Shown here in pieces: positions 32,521-45,559 of a DNA stretch of 64,000 bases. The number at the start of each line of letters is the position of its first letter. The first letter of the stretch is position 1. The translations under genes and the position numbers were made by a program. The notes beneath the pieces were generated by a model. It had not been told where the DNA came from. It worked only from the letters and a program-made list of their open reading frames with translations, and did not search any database. The DNA is from Delphinus delphis (taxonomy: Eukaryota > Chordata > Mammalia > Artiodactyla > Delphinidae). The stretch lies in contig NC_082697.1 in the NCBI RefSeq assembly GCF_949987515.2, positions 21,149,730 to 21,213,729 on the forward strand, read 5' to 3'.

Positions 32521-33034
32521 CTGCTCTGTTGTCATCTGTCTTGTGATGTGGACTTACAAAACAAGAGGGTCTTCGACAAGGAGGTCAGGGAAAGCCTTCT
32601 GAGAAGGTGATGTGGAAGCTGAAACCCTAGGGAGGAGGAGCCAGCCCAGGGAAGGGTTGGGGGCAGGTTCGGGGTGGGGGAGGTGGGGGCAGAGGCCATT
32701 TCCCAGAAAGCTGATGCTCTAGGTTCTGGGACCCTCACTTGTGTGGGGCCTTGTTCACACAAAGATCACAGGCAGCTGTGGAGTACTGCAGGCAGGGAGG
32801 GGAGCCAGATTGCTATCAGGAAGCATTTCAATGTAAGCATTTCTGGGAAATAGCTTGAAAAATGCCCAGAAGAAGGCAATCTGAAACTAGCAACTCTCCA
32901 GCAATTTATTATGATTTCTTTTCACATTCTTCATAAATAATCACGTTTGTACTCAATTTTATATTTGTAATTTTATCTTATATTCTTTTTATTAAAGGTG
33001 GTCCCCCCGCCCCAAATTAAAACTAAATTCATGA

Positions 33035-33780
33035 TGTGATACCACAGCCTTCTCACCAGAATGGTTAAAATGCAAAGCAAAAGAAAAAAAAAATTTGAAT
33101 TGTTGGTGAAAATATGGAACAATAAGAACTTTCCTATGTGACTGTGAGGGGAATGTAAATAGTTATGACCAGTTTGGAAAACTATTTGCCATATCTTCTA
33201 AATGTACAATCATTTATCTTTATGAGGCAGCAATTCCACTCATGGATGTTTACCCAACAGAAATGAGCCCATATATTTTCTGAAAGACATGTGCAAGAAT
33301 GTTCCTAGCAGTCTTTTTTTTTTTTCTTCATAATACCCCAAAGCTGAAAACAGCCTAAAAGTCCTACACTAGCAGAACAGATATATAAATTGGTATAGTC
33401 ATTCAAAGTGACACTACAAGAAAGAATGAGAAAAAAATAAATGACACCTACATGCAACAACTTAGTTGAATCTCACAAGCATGTTAAGGAAAGATGCCAG
33501 ATGCACGGTACACTGAATGATTTTATTCATGTGAAGTTCAACCCCAGGCAAACTCATCTATGATGTGAGAAGTCAGACAGTGGTTGCCTTTAGGGAATGG
33601 TTAGTAACTGGAAAGGGGCATCAGGGAGGCATCTGGGGTGTTGATGCTGGGCTGATTGTTGAGCTGGGGGCCGGTTTACATGGGTGTGTTCAATTTGGGG
33701 GAATTCATCCAGCCATATGCTTATGACGTATGTTTTTCTATATGCATGTTGTACTTTAATGAATGCTTCCCTCTCCAATG
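33035..33780 (+). mobile_element. Old LINE-1 3' end
   Basis: 'gataccacagccttctcacc', 'ctatttgccatatcttctaa', 'cagcaattccactcatggat' and 'gtggttgcctttagggaatg' are diverged LINE-1 ORF2 end and 3'UTR words in order. Confidence 0.7.
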
Positions 33781-34529
33781 GTATAAGCTTCAAGCCCCTT
33801 GAAACCTTGACTTGACCTTGAGACCAGAGAAGGGTTTGGTATTACCATGCAGTGGTTCCCACTGGACGGTTGTGAGCAGGAGGTGATATGATCTCCCTGA
33901 TGCTTTAGGAAGCTCCCTCCAGCCACCCCAGGGAGGGAGTGATAATGCCAGGGTAGCAGAGGGGAGGCTTGGGAGGGGCTGCAGAGATGCCCAGTGAGGG
34001 AGGAAGGGCAGAGAATTCTTCCTGGGCGGGACCTCAAAGGCAAGACAGGGGCGGAGGAGGTGGAGGTGGCTGGGAGGATATTTTGGGCAAAGACAGGGAG
34101 ACTGAAATAGAACAGGGGCAGCCAGTGTGGGGGGCTGAGGAGGAGAGGGAGGGCTGGTCTTGATCATTCCAGAATGAGCTTCCTTGCCCCCTGCCCGGCC
34201 AGGCTCAAGCTCCAGCCCTGCCCAAGCCTGGTACACCCAGCTCCACATGGAAGCCAACTCTCTGTCAGCCAACTCCCCCTTCATTCCTTCCCAGGCCTGG
34301 TCAGCTCTGCTCATGGAAACTCTGAACGGCCCACAGCCGCTCTTGGCAGTCACCCAGATGCTCACAGCGCTGCCAGTTTGTCTCTCCTCAGTCATGACTG
34401 GTTTTTTTCCCCCTCTTCCCTGTTTTATTGACTCAAACCTTCGTGATGGTGTCCTTGGGGCAGATCTGAAGCTCGATGATGTTGTATCTTGTATCATTGA
34501 GGCACCTGGTGGTCCTGGTGAAGTGGGTA

Positions 34530-34770
34530 GTACTAACCCATTTCACAGATGAGGAAAGTGAGGTCTGACGAGGTGAAGTGACTTGGGGCCAAGATCACCC
34601 ACTCAATCAGGGGCAGAGCTAGATTTTAACAATAAAAGAACAATAACAGTTGCTGTGTATTGGCACTGAGGGGAGCCAGATGCTGTGCCGAGCACTGTGC
34701 AGGCATTTGCCCATTCGGTCCCCACAATGACCCAGGGGAAGAAGCTGCAATTATTATTATCACCCCTTAA
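34530..34770 (-). repeat. Two MIR fragments
   Basis: 'cccatttcacagatgaggaa' with 'gaggtgaagtgacttgg' (about 34,535-34,640), then 'gctgtgccgagcactgtgca' (about 34,665-34,765). Both antisense. Confidence 0.6.
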
Positions 34771-34859
34771 CAAAAAGCCTTAAGTACATGTGCAGAAAAG
34801 TCCACAAATCATAAACTGGACCCAGCCATGAAACCAGCATCCAGGTTAAAAAATAGAAC

Positions 34860-35975
34860 AACTGACACACCACTAAAAGCACAAGTGATAAAAGAGAAGA
34901 TTGATAAATTGGACTTTATAAACATTTAAAACTTTTGTTTCAAAGGATACCATCCAGAAGTGAAAAGGCAACACACAGGATGGGGAAGATATTTGAAATC
35001 ATCTATCTGATAAGAGTCTAGTACCCAGAATATATAGAGAACTCTTACAACTCATTAATAAAAAGTCAAATAACCACATTTTAAAATAGGGAAAGGACTT
35101 GGAGACATTTCTCCAAAAAAGATATACAGATGCTAATAAACAAAAGAAAAGATGTTCAACATTATTAGACATTAAGAAATGAAGGTTAAAACCAAAAAGA
35201 GATGCCACTTCAGAGCAACCAGATGGCTATAATCAGTAAACAGATAATAAGTGTGGGCGAGGATGTGGAGAAGTTGGCACACTCATACACTGCTGCTGGA
35301 AACATAAAATGGTGCAGCTGCTTTGGAAAGCTGTTTGATGGTTCCTCAAAAGGTTAAACACAGAGTTACCATTTCATTCAATTCCATTCCTAGTGGAATT
35401 AAAGAAAAAAACCATATGTCCACCCAAAAAGCTGAACATGAATACTCATAGCAGCATTATTCATAGTAGCTTAAAAGTAGAAACAACCCCCGCACCCCCA
35501 CACACAAAGTAGAAACAACCTAAATGTCCACCAACTCATGAGTGGGTAAATAAAATGTGGTATATCCATACAATGGAATATTATCCAGCAGTAAAAAGGA
35601 ATAGAGTACTGATACATGCTACAACATGATGAAACCTGAAAACACTACCTTAAATGAAAAGACCACATATTCTATGATTCCATTCTATATGACACGTCCA
35701 GAATAGACAAACAGACAGAAAATAGATGAGTGGTTGCCTAGAGTCACGGGATGGGGAAGGGTGGGGTCAAGAGGATAGGGAGTGACTGCTAATATTTTCT
35801 TCTGGGGATGATGAAAATTGTTATAAAATTATATTATGATGTTGGTTGCACAACTCAAATATACTTAGAACTACTGAATTGTACACTTTAAATAGATGAA
35901 CTTTATGGTATGTAAATTATATCTCAATAAATTATATCTCAATAATTATATCTTTTTAAAAATAAAAAGATACTC
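34860..35975 (+). mobile_element. LINE-1 ORF2 end and 3'UTR relic
   Basis: 'agattgataaattggacttt', 'gaggatgtggagaagttggc', 'gtatatccatacaatggaat' and 'atatctcaataaattatatc' in LINE-1 order. Many stops; no intact ORF. Confidence 0.88.
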
Positions 35976-38239
35976 CATGCCTTTTTTCATGCAATACCTG
36001 GATTGCCCCTACCTTCTCCTTGCTATCTGAATGCCCTCAAAATAGCTGACTGCTAAGGCCCAACTCAAATGTCATTACAAAGATTTCCTTGATCCATTCC
36101 CATCAGAAGTAATCTCTTTCTCCTCTGAATTGCCACATTAACTTACATCATTCACTCAGAGATAATTTACAAGGCACCATCATGTGTCTGGCACTTATTA
36201 CATTTCACATGATTATTTAAGTCCTCATTTCATCTCTGCTACTACACTGTAACCTTTTGGAGGGAGGAGATTGTATCTTGTTCCCTTCTGTGTACTCAGA
36301 ACCCGCCAAGTGACTGGCACACAAAAGGCATTCAAGAAAGGTATACAGATTTCATTCTACATTTCCTTTTTCTCATATCAGCTTCCTCCCAGGACACAGC
36401 TTCTCAATGGCAGGTTCCAGGCCTGATGCATCATTGTATCCCCCATAGAAACTGCCTAGCACTTAGTAGGTTTTTTTTGTTGAGTAAACACAAAATGATT
36501 AAATGATGAATGTGGCTTTAATTTCCATCGTAACTGTCGGCCAAAGTTTTTGAAAGGAGGTGAGACTTACATCCAGGTGTGGAGGATGGGTAGGGACAAG
36601 TGAGGATTTGCAATCCAGATAGGGAACAGCAAGAAGGAAGGACTACGATCTTGCAAATATCTGCATGGTACAGGAAAGCACAAATGGTGCCTAGAACAAT
36701 TAAAAGAGAACCAAACAGAACTTCTAGAAATGAAAACTATTAATAACTGAAACTTAATACTCAATGATTGAGCTTGATAGCAGATTAGACAGAACTGAAG
36801 AGAGAATTAGAGAAGCAGAAGATAAATGATCCAGAATATACCACAGAGAAATAGACAGATGTAAAACATGAAAGAGAATTGGGAAGGCATTGAAGACAGG
36901 GCGAGAAAGTCTAAAATATGTTTATTAAGAGTTTCAGAAGGATGTAAGAGAGAAGAGGCAGACACAATAATTGAAGAGATAATGACTGAGAACTTTCCAA
37001 AACTGATGAGAGCTAATCCACAAATTCAAGAATCCCAACAAACCCCCAGCTAAATAATAAGAATAAATCCATGTCTAAATACATGACAGAAAAGCTGAAG
37101 AACATTAAACACAAAGAGAAGAATCTAAGGAGCATCTAGAGAATACAATAAATTACCTTCAAAAGAATGACAGGTGATGCTGACTTCTAAATAGCAGCAA
37201 TGGAAGCCAGGTAATGGTGAAATGCTATCTTTGATGGGCCAAAAGAAAACAGCTACCCAAATAAAATTCTATACCCACCAAAATGTACTTCAAGAACAAA
37301 GTTTAAATAAAGACATTTTCAGACAAACAAAATCAGAACTTTCTGCTCATAGAACCTCATTAAATTCTAAAGGATATACTCTGTGTAAAAGGAATATTAA
37401 CCCTGATGGAAGGCTTGAGATAAAAGTAGAAATGAAGAGCAAAGAAACTGATAAATACATCTGCAGGTCTATCTGAACATTAACTATATATAAACAATAA
37501 TATTAATGTCCAGTAGAATTTCTTTCTCTCTTTAGTATTTGATAGAATTATAATACATGAAAACTACGGCATATATGTCAAAGTAGCATTGCAGTGGCTG
37601 GGAAAAGATAAAAGGTACTGATTATATAAATTTAAATATTCATGTTGTAATTTCAAGGACAACATTTAAAAAACAGAAAAGATGTATAATCTCCAAGCTG
37701 GTCGAGAAGGGAAATAGAATTAAAAAATAATCAATTCAGAATAGCCAAAAAGAATAGAAAAAAAACATAGAAAGGGTGAGATGAAAAGAAAACACAAAAT
37801 AAGCGAGTGGATTTACACCCATATACATCAATAATTATATTAAATATCAAAAGACTAAATGCTTCAGTTAAAATATAAAGATCGTTGTATAGCTTGGATT
37901 TGAAAAATACAACTATACGTGGTTTACAAGCAGCATACAGGAAACATAAGGATATATAAAGACTGAAAGTAAAAGGATGTAATAAAATATAGCTTACAAA
38001 AGAATGGTGGTGTGACTATATTAACATAAAATAAAAGAGACTTTATCATTAAAAGTATTACTAGAGATAAGAAGGCTGTTGTATAATGGTAAATGTTTTA
38101 ATTTATAAGAATATATAACTATCTTAATTTTATATACACCTAATGACATAGTTTCAAAACAAAAATTGATAGAATGATAATTCAATACATCTCTCTCAGT
38201 ATTTGACAGAACATGGAGACAAGTCAGTATGGATATAAA

Positions 38240-38680
38240 AGATGTATTTATCAGATAGGGATAGGTTATGCCTCAGTAACAAAAAACTCCGAAGTCTCAG
38301 TGGCTTGGTTCAACAAAGGTTTATTTGTCAGTCACACAAAGTCCAGTGAAGTCAGGCAATTCTCAGGACAGTTCTCCTCCAAGGAGTGACCCAGAGATCC
38401 AGTCTGCTCTCATCACATGCCTCTGCCATCTCACTCTGTAGTTCCCACAGATGCTTCTAAAGAAGAGAAAGTGTGGAGGAAGCACACTGGCTCTTAATTG
38501 CCTTGGCTCAGAAGTTACACATATCATTTTCATTCACATCTCTTTAGCTAGAACTGGTCACACATTCTCTCCCATCTCTAAGTATACTGAGAAGTGCAGT
38601 CTGCCTATGTCTCCAGAAAAGAGAGGAAACCCAGGCCGGAGTGGGAACCTATAGTCTCTACTCAGAGGATTTGAACAAAA
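38240..38680. mobile_element. Unnamed repeat inside the LINE-1 relic
   Basis: 'tgcctcagtaacaaaaaact', 'aacaaaggtttatttgtcag', 'tcacacaaagtccagtgaag' and 'ctagaactggtcacacattc' match a common mammalian interspersed repeat that I cannot name safely. Confidence 0.5.
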
Positions 38681-39151
38681 CAGTGAAAAAACTTGACCTA
38701 ACAGACATACATAGATAACTCTGTGTCCAACACCTTATTTTCAGACACATAAAACAATTTACAAAATTTGACTATAACCTGGGCTATAAAGCCAGTCTCA
38801 CCAAATTTCAAAGAACCAAAATCATATAGAGCATATTAGCTAACCAGCTATTTCTTATAACTAAGGTATAAATCAATAATAAGAGATAATTAGAAATTTC
38901 CATATGCTAGGAAAATTTTAAATACACTTCTAAATAATCTATGGGTTAAAGAAGAACTGATAAAGGAAGCTAAAAAATATTTTGAATGAACTGATAGCAA
39001 ATTAATTCATATAAAGATTTGTGAGTGTAGGTAAATCAGTACATAGAGGGAAATTTATAGTCTTAGATACATATGTCAGAGAAGAAAAGAAGCTGAAAAT
39101 TGATAAAATAAACATCGACTCCAAGAAGTTGTAAAAAGAATGTCAAGGCAT

Positions 39152-39463
39152 GGGACTTCCCTGGTAGTGCAATGGTTGGGAATCTGCCTGCCAATGCAGG
39201 GGACACGGGTTCGATCCCTGGTCTGGGAAGATCCCACGTGCCACAGAGCAACTAAGCCCATGCACCACAACTCCTAAGCCTGTGCTCTAGAGCCCACGAG
39301 GCACAACTACTAAAGCCCCCACAGCTAGAGCCCGTGCTCCACAATGGGCAAAGCCACCATAATGAGAAGCCCGCGAGCTGCAATGAAGAGTAGCCCCCCA
39401 CTTGCTCCAACTAGAGAAAAGCCTGCGCGCAGCAATTAAGACAGAACGCAGCCAAAAAAAAAA
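39152..39463 (+). mobile_element. Long CHR SINE with TSD
   Basis: 'gggacttccctggtagtgca' head, 'cacgggttcgatccctggtc' tRNA part, repeated 'gagcccgtgctccacaa' body and an A-tail. TSD 'gaatgtcaaggca' at 39,138-39,150 matches 39,465-39,477 with one mismatch. Confidence 0.9.
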
Positions 39464-40724
39464 GGAATGTCAAGACAAATTCAATAAATGTAGGAAGAAG
39501 TAAATAATAAAGGCATGAACAGAAAATAATAAAATAAGAAAGCAAAGATTAAAACAGAGCCAAAAGACAGTTCTTTGAAAAGGTAGTAAAATTGATAGAC
39601 CCCTGAAGGAAACTGGTCTAGAGAAAAACAGAACTGGCACCAAGAAAACAATATTAGGAATAAAAAGTGGGACATCACTACAGAGGCTGCCAGCATTAAA
39701 GAAAAATGAGGGTATTCTGAACAACTTTGAGTCAATACATTTGAAAGTTTAAATGAAACGGACAACCTGGAAAGGTGTAATATACCAATTTTGACTCAAG
39801 ACAAAATAGAAAACCTAGAGAGTCCTCTAATAATTAAGAACACTGAAAATCCCTTTCATTAAGAAAACTTTAAGTCTAGATGGTTTCACTGGCCAGTTCT
39901 ATCCAACATTCAAAGAAGAAACAATTTTAGCTTCTAGAGAACAGAGAAACAGTAAATAATCCCCAATTCATTTATGAGAGTAACATAACCTGCCTACCAA
40001 AACAGCAAAAGGATACAGCAAGAAAAGAAAGTTACAGGCCAACTTTACTCATAAATATAAATGAAAACTCCTTAATAAAGTGTTAGCCACATAAATCACT
40101 ATATAAAAGGATACCACAAAAGTGGGCTAATCCCAGGAAAACAAGGTTGATTTAACAATAGAAAATCTATTCATACAATTCAGCACATAAACTGATTAAA
40201 GGACAAAAACTACACGCAGAGAACCATTTGATAAAAAATTTATATTTAGTCATGATTTTAAAACTAAAAAAAATGACAATCTACAACATTATGAACAGAA
40301 GGGAATTACCATAACTTGATAAAGATTATGTCTGTGGCTACCATAATTAATGGTAAAATATTGCAAGCTTTTCCTTTTGAGATCAGGACGTCAAGGATGC
40401 CCACTGCACCCATTTTATTCAACATTTTACTGGCAGTCTTATCCAGTGCAGTGAGGCGAGAAAAAGAAATAAAAGATGTAAGAGTTGGAAAAGAAATAAA
40501 AGTCATCTTTCAAAGGTGCTATAATTAGTATATATAGAGAAACCCCAAATGATCTACAACTATGTTATCTAAATTAACAAGAAAATTTAGCATTTTTATT
40601 GGATTCAAAATAAACATATTAAAAATATGTTTCCATATAATCACCCACTGAATTATTGAAAGAAGCTACTGGGGGGAAGATCTGCACTTGGGGGACAAGA
40701 AGGTCTTCTGAACGTTCAGAGATA

Positions 40725-40975
40725 AACCTGTCGGAACAGGCTACCCTGTGTGTGAGTGAGCTTCCCGTCACTGGAAGGGTTCAAGCAGGGACAGGATGGC
40801 CTGTGTCCAGGGGTGTTGGAGAAAGAAACTGGGCTCAGAGTGAGAGGCTGGTTCTCCCCAGGCTGGACCTCAGCTCTTCTCACACTTGTCCCTGGGAGGC
40901 AGCCTCTCTCCTTTCTTCTGGTTCCTCTCAGAATCAACTTAATCCTTCGGTAAAGTGGGTAAAATAAACCAGGAT
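40725..40975. repeat. Ancient repeat fragment
   Basis: 'gagcttcccgtcactggaag', 'ggttcaagcagggacaggat' and 'ggcctg' resemble a very old mammalian repeat. The following 40,976-41,320 has no repeat I recognise. Confidence 0.45.
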
Positions 40976-41324
40976 TTATGGCTCCAGAACATGTTGTAAC
41001 AATCCCTAATCTTATCGCTGTCCACTTCCTTCTCCTAGGCTTTCCTTTCAGAGAAAACCCACAACGGCATTTCTCTTGCCCTGTCTCCTGCCCCCGCCCC
41101 CGGCCCCACCAGACTTATCTACCAAGTTCAAGTTCTGTGGCAAACGGAACAGCTCCCCCGATGGCTGTAGGTGCCGGTCTAGGGGCTTCTCCACAAGCAC
41201 AAACTTGAGTGGGTTCACCCTGTTCAAAGCCTTCAAAGTCTCCCCGCTGCCTAGAGTCATGGTTTTTTTCCAACAACAGACCCCTTTGATAAAGGCAAAT
41301 CTTTCCTTGCAAATAGCACCCCAC

Positions 41325-41480
41325 TGAGTATTTACTCGGTTCCCAGCACCGTGCTAAGGCTTTACGGGCTTGATTCATGGAATCCCCCATGAGTCCCCAT
41401 GAGGTAGGACCTATTATTAGCTCCCCAGGTCACTAAGTGGGGACTTGGGACTGGGACTTTCTCAGTTCAGGCCACACACT
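41325..41480 (-). repeat. MIR SINE
   Basis: 'gttcccagcaccgtgctaag', 'tgaggtaggacctattatta', 'gctccccaggtcactaagtg'. Antisense. Confidence 0.7.
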
Positions 41481-41499
41481 CTGAAACACCATGCCATCT

Positions 41500-41526
41500 G
41501 GTTTGGTTTGGTTTGGTTTGGTTTTT
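41500..41526 (+). repeat. (GGTTT)n microsatellite
   Basis: Five 'ggttt' units in a row ('tggtttggtttggtttggtt'). Just beyond, 'aaaggcacaacac' is duplicated in tandem at about 41,563-41,588. Confidence 0.85.
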
Positions 41527-41734
41527 GTAACTGTTTTTCCAGTGAAATTTAACATAGTCCCTTAAAGGCACAACACAAAGGCACAACACGGAACAGTGCA
41601 GCTGCTTTCACTGGAGCAGGGATGGAGGGCCTGGACTTCTCAGCTTTGCCACCTTATCCCCCAAAGCAGCTCCCCCATACCACCCAGCCACCATCCATAA
41701 TCCTCACCAGAGGGGCCCAGGAGGTAGAGCACAT

Positions 41735-41925
41735 AAGCATGCAGACCTGGGTCAGTCCTGTGCTCTCTAGCTACCTGACCTTGAGCCTTGGTTTTCTCAC
41801 CTGCAAAATGGGGCTAATAGGCCTTCCTACTTTCGTAGGGTTATTGTGAGGATTAAACGAGATGGTGAATGTAAGGGTTCATCATCCAGAAGGTGCTGCA
41901 TACATGTTGTCTGCGATTATTGGTG
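41735..41925 (+). repeat. MIR SINE
   Basis: 'ctagctacctgaccttgagc', 'tcacctgcaaaatggggcta', 'gttattgtgaggattaaacg' and 'aaggtgctgcatacatgttg'. Full 3' half. Confidence 0.8.
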
Positions 41926-42269
41926 GTCTCTGTGGATTGGGGTAGCCCCTCGGCACCTCCCTCTGGACTCTCAACATGGCAAACCGGGGGCCATGAGCTC
42001 TGGAAGATGCCGCAACCCAGGTTCACGTCACCTGTTGAAAATTCATCCTCTGGTCATAGCACTTTGCCGGGCCCACTGTGCCTTTACCTGATTGGTCGCT
42101 GTCTGTCTCCCCCCAAGACTCTAAGTGCCATGAGGACAGGGATTGTTTCTGGTTTTGCTAGCTGCATCCATAGTGCCTATCACCAGGGGGTGCTTAAGAA
42201 ACACCTGTTGAATTAAAAAAAAATTAAAGTCCTTGGGAAGATGATAAAACTATAACTCTGAAACATAAT

Positions 42270-42860
42270 TTGTTAGAATCACAGAACTCCAGGGCTCAAA
42301 GGGGGCTCAGAAACCAGCCAGACAATTTCCTCAGAGGAAACTGAAACACAGGGACAGAGAAGGACTTCCCGGGATGCAGAGTGAGTGAGAACAGGACAAG
42401 AAGCCAGGCCTCTGTGTGACCCCCTCACCTGCCATTTCCCATCTGTCATAAGCCCCACTTACCTTCACCATTGGCACTTGACGAATGCTAACTGATCACC
42501 TCCATCAGCCCTAAGATCTTGGCACAAAAACTCCAGAAGCTGCTGGCAAAGCCTCCTTTCCGGTAAATTCTTTTCTTAGCTCTGGAACTACTGGTTCCAA
42601 AGATGCACAACCGGTTCTGAAAATAGCCATTTCACCCCAAATTAAGAACAAGCCCTGTTTTTGAGGATTCTCAATTTGGGGTTCCTCTCAGGCAGAGTTC
42701 TAGACCATCTGAGTTGGCAGGGACCTGAGATATTCTGGGCCAATTCCAGAAGGGGAAACCGAGGCCAGAGAAGGACAGAGACTTTCCCAAGGTCACACAG
42801 GGAATCAGTGACAGGGCTGGGACGAGAACCTGGGCTCTCCACTCTCTGGCCAGTGCTCCT
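42270..42860. repeat. Two ancient MIR/L2-type fragments
   Basis: 'tcctcagaggaaactgaaac' (about 42,270-42,375) and 'ggggaaaccgaggccagaga' with 'cccaaggtcacacagggaat' (about 42,700-42,840). Diverged; exact family uncertain. Confidence 0.45.
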
Positions 42861-42899
42861 GTCTCTACAGCAGGCTGTAAGTAGTCGGACTGGATTAAC

Positions 42900-44555
42900 T
42901 TGAAGGTACTTGCAGGCTCTGATCTGAGGCTAATAGAGTCTTCTTTGAACAGGGGTGTGGTCTTCTTCAGACTGTGGTCAGCTGTGCAAACTCCTGTCAC
43001 AGGTCCTCAGCACAGAGTAACTTTCTACGTGCAAAAATGACAATATGGCATTCCAAAACAAATTGGCATTCCAAGGACAAACTGATATTCCAAAAAAACA
43101 AAATTCCAAACTGGTATTCAAATTAGTTGCCAACATTAAAAAACTATTTTTACATGCAAATCCAGGATTCCACATTCTCTTAGAAAAATCAGACAATCTG
43201 GTAATACTGATCTTCCCTTCCGGCGTGCGACACTTGGCTGAACTACACAGCGGTTGTCACACATTTGCCTGTCCACAGCTGGCCAAATTGCCTCCTTCCT
43301 ATTGCCTCCCCAGGTCCTGAAGGCATCTGAGTTTGCAGCCCCTGTTCTATTGAGATTTGCGAATCCCCTCTGTAACTATTCCCCAGATAAGGGGTCACGT
43401 AGGCACTGTTTGTTGCCTCCAGGGAGTTTGCTTCCAGTCTGTTCCATGGTTGGCCACGTAGATGGTGGTGGGGAGAGAGAGCTTGATTTGAACCATGGCC
43501 GATCTGAATTCATGTATAACAGGTCATGCTGTAATGTACTTCCAAAGCCTAATGAACTTTAATTACCTCAGAACCAGGACTGAACATGCTTGTTTTGGTT
43601 GAGGCAGATAAGAAGGCCCCTCTTGGAAATGACTTCATAGACTGTCAAGCCATTGAAATGAAATCCAGATGCCATTGCATTCTGGGCAAACTAGGGGTCA
43701 AGTCTGGATGGCCCTTTGGAAGTTTTGAAGGCAACCAGTGCCGATATCAAGAGGGTCTGGAGGTCTGTCTTCAGGTTCTTGAGCAATGACAGCACTCAGA
43801 TAAATAATGCCTTTCTATGACCTTGCCAGGGGCTGTCACCACCAACCCGTGTTTCATAATCCATGGAGGTGGGGGAGGTTTAGAGTAAAGACAGGCCGCT
43901 GAGCAATCCATCAGGAGGTGGCCCAGGAAATCTGGGCAGACACTCTTAGAGAGTTCTTGGCAAGCTTCAAATTTTGGAACTTTAAAAGCAATGGCTTCGT
44001 TCCTACCACACGTATCAGCAGTCAAATCTCAAAGCCAACAGCAATATTAGAGTCCAGGAGTATTCGATATGGGAGAGCCCTTGTATGTTTCATCTCGTCT
44101 AACTCTCTACCTTAATTGAGAAGTACCCTACAGCACCCCGGACAAGAAGGGTCAGCCAGCCTTGGTGGGGCAATGTCTTCCTGATAGTGGGTCAGAAGCT
44201 GTCCCCACTGAAACGTCCAACTCCTGTCCCCACTTTTATCCTCAAAATAAGAACCATTTTTATGCCTGCCTTTATCTATGTACATTGAGCACCACCATAC
44301 TTGCCCTCTCATCTGCAGGCTAAACTGTTCCAAGTCATCCTTCCTGGGAGGCCTTGATTTTGAGGCCTAGCTACTGTCCTGCAATTGGCCAGTGCCCCTT
44401 TTCAGCATCTTTTCACAACAGCTGTGACTTTAAAAGGACACAGTTCTTGCTCTATGGCCTCCAGAGAAGAACGGCTGAGTCCAGCTGTACCACATCCCAG
44501 GCTCACATGCCCAGTTTGCACTGATTGTTCCATAACAGTAAACAGCTTTTAGTTA
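42900..44555. other. Intergenic, mostly unique sequence
   Basis: Apart from a small degenerate tandem array at 43,046-43,126 I recognise no gene, exon or transposon. The open frames are short, on both strands, with no domain. Confidence 0.5.
43046..43126 (+). repeat. Degenerate short tandem array
   Basis: Four imperfect units starting 'tggcattcc', 'tggcattcc', 'tgatattcc' and 'tggtattc', spaced about 18, 19 and 29 bp, with A-rich spacers. Confidence 0.6.
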
Positions 44556-44559
44556 TTTA

Positions 44560-44715
44560 ACAAACACTCATGTAGCTCAGCTTACTTTAGCAATATTCAT
44601 TAAATCCCCATAACCCTCGGAGTTACGAGTCTATTATTGTCATCCCTGGTGTACAGATGATGAAACCAAGACACAGGGGAGTAAAGTCACTCGGCCAAAG
44701 TACCAGTTAAGTGGG
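44560..44715 (-). repeat. MIR SINE, cut by CHR SINE
   Basis: 'gcaatattcattaaatcccc', 'ggtgtacagatgatgaaacc', 'aagtcactcggccaaagtac'. Antisense. The remainder continues after the SINE at 45,054 ('gggactcaaactcagatc'). Confidence 0.75.
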
Positions 44716-44724
44716 GAGGCTGGG

Positions 44725-45053
44725 GGGCTTCCCTGGTGGCGCAGTGGCTAAGAATCCACCTGCCAATGCAGGCGACACGGGTTCGAGCCCTGATCTAGGA
44801 AGATCCCACATGCCGAGGAGCAACTAAGCCGGTGCACGCCACAACTACTGAGCCTGTGCTCTAGAGCCCACGACCCACAACTACAGAGCCCGCACGCCTC
44901 GAGCCCGTGCTCCACAACGAGAAGCCACCGCAATGAGAAGCCTGCGCACCGCAACGAAGAGTGGCCCCCACTCGCCGCAACTAGAGAAAGCCCTCGCGCA
45001 GCAATGAAGACCCAACGCAGCCATAAATAAAATAAAATAGAATACAATTTAAA
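44725..45053 (+). mobile_element. Long CHR SINE with TSD
   Basis: 'gggcttccctggtggcgcag' head and the long body with 'gagcccgcacgcctcgagcc'. TSD 'aagtggggaggctggg' at 44,709-44,724 matches 45,054-45,069 with one mismatch, and lies inside the MIR. Confidence 0.9.
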
Positions 45054-45559
45054 AAGTGGGGAGACTGGGACTCAAACTCAGATCATTGGAGTCTGGAGCT
45101 GGTGCCCGTAACCTCCCTGTGCTGCCTCTCTGTGCAGTTGTTCATGTTAAGCACAGCGATGAAGATCTCTAGGGAGATCTGGAAATACTTTGTCTCCTGG
45201 GTAAGTCAGCCTCAACCTGAGATGTGAAGTGACTTGCCTTAAGTCACTCCATTCTGCAGTGATGGAGTTGGGACTTCACCTGGGTTCCAAGTTCAGGGCT
45301 CTTTGCTCTAGCCTAGAGCATGCCGAGTGGACTCATCAGATTTAATTGAAGGGGAATCCTCCAGGGGAGCAACATCACAAAGATCCTACCCAGGGAAGTG
45401 AAATGCATTCTAACCTGGCTTTGAGCCCACATGCATATCTAACAGTCCACAATTACCCAGTGGGTTCCCGGTCCAGGGAGACAAAAACTAATTAACCTAA
45501 GCATCTGATATTTTGAAAGTGCACGTTAGGAAATACATGGAGACCTCATTAATTCATAC

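Larger units (their letters stand above)
36700..40655 (+). mobile_element. Old LINE-1 / HAL1-like relic, interrupted
   Basis: Sense ORF1-like words ('cagaactgaagagagaatta', 'tgatgagagctaatccacaa', 'gacattttcagacaaacaaa'), then ORF2 endonuclease-region words and 'acagttctttgaaaagg'. Heavily mutated and interrupted at 38,240-38,680 by another repeat and at 39,152 by a SINE. No coding potential. Confidence 0.8.
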
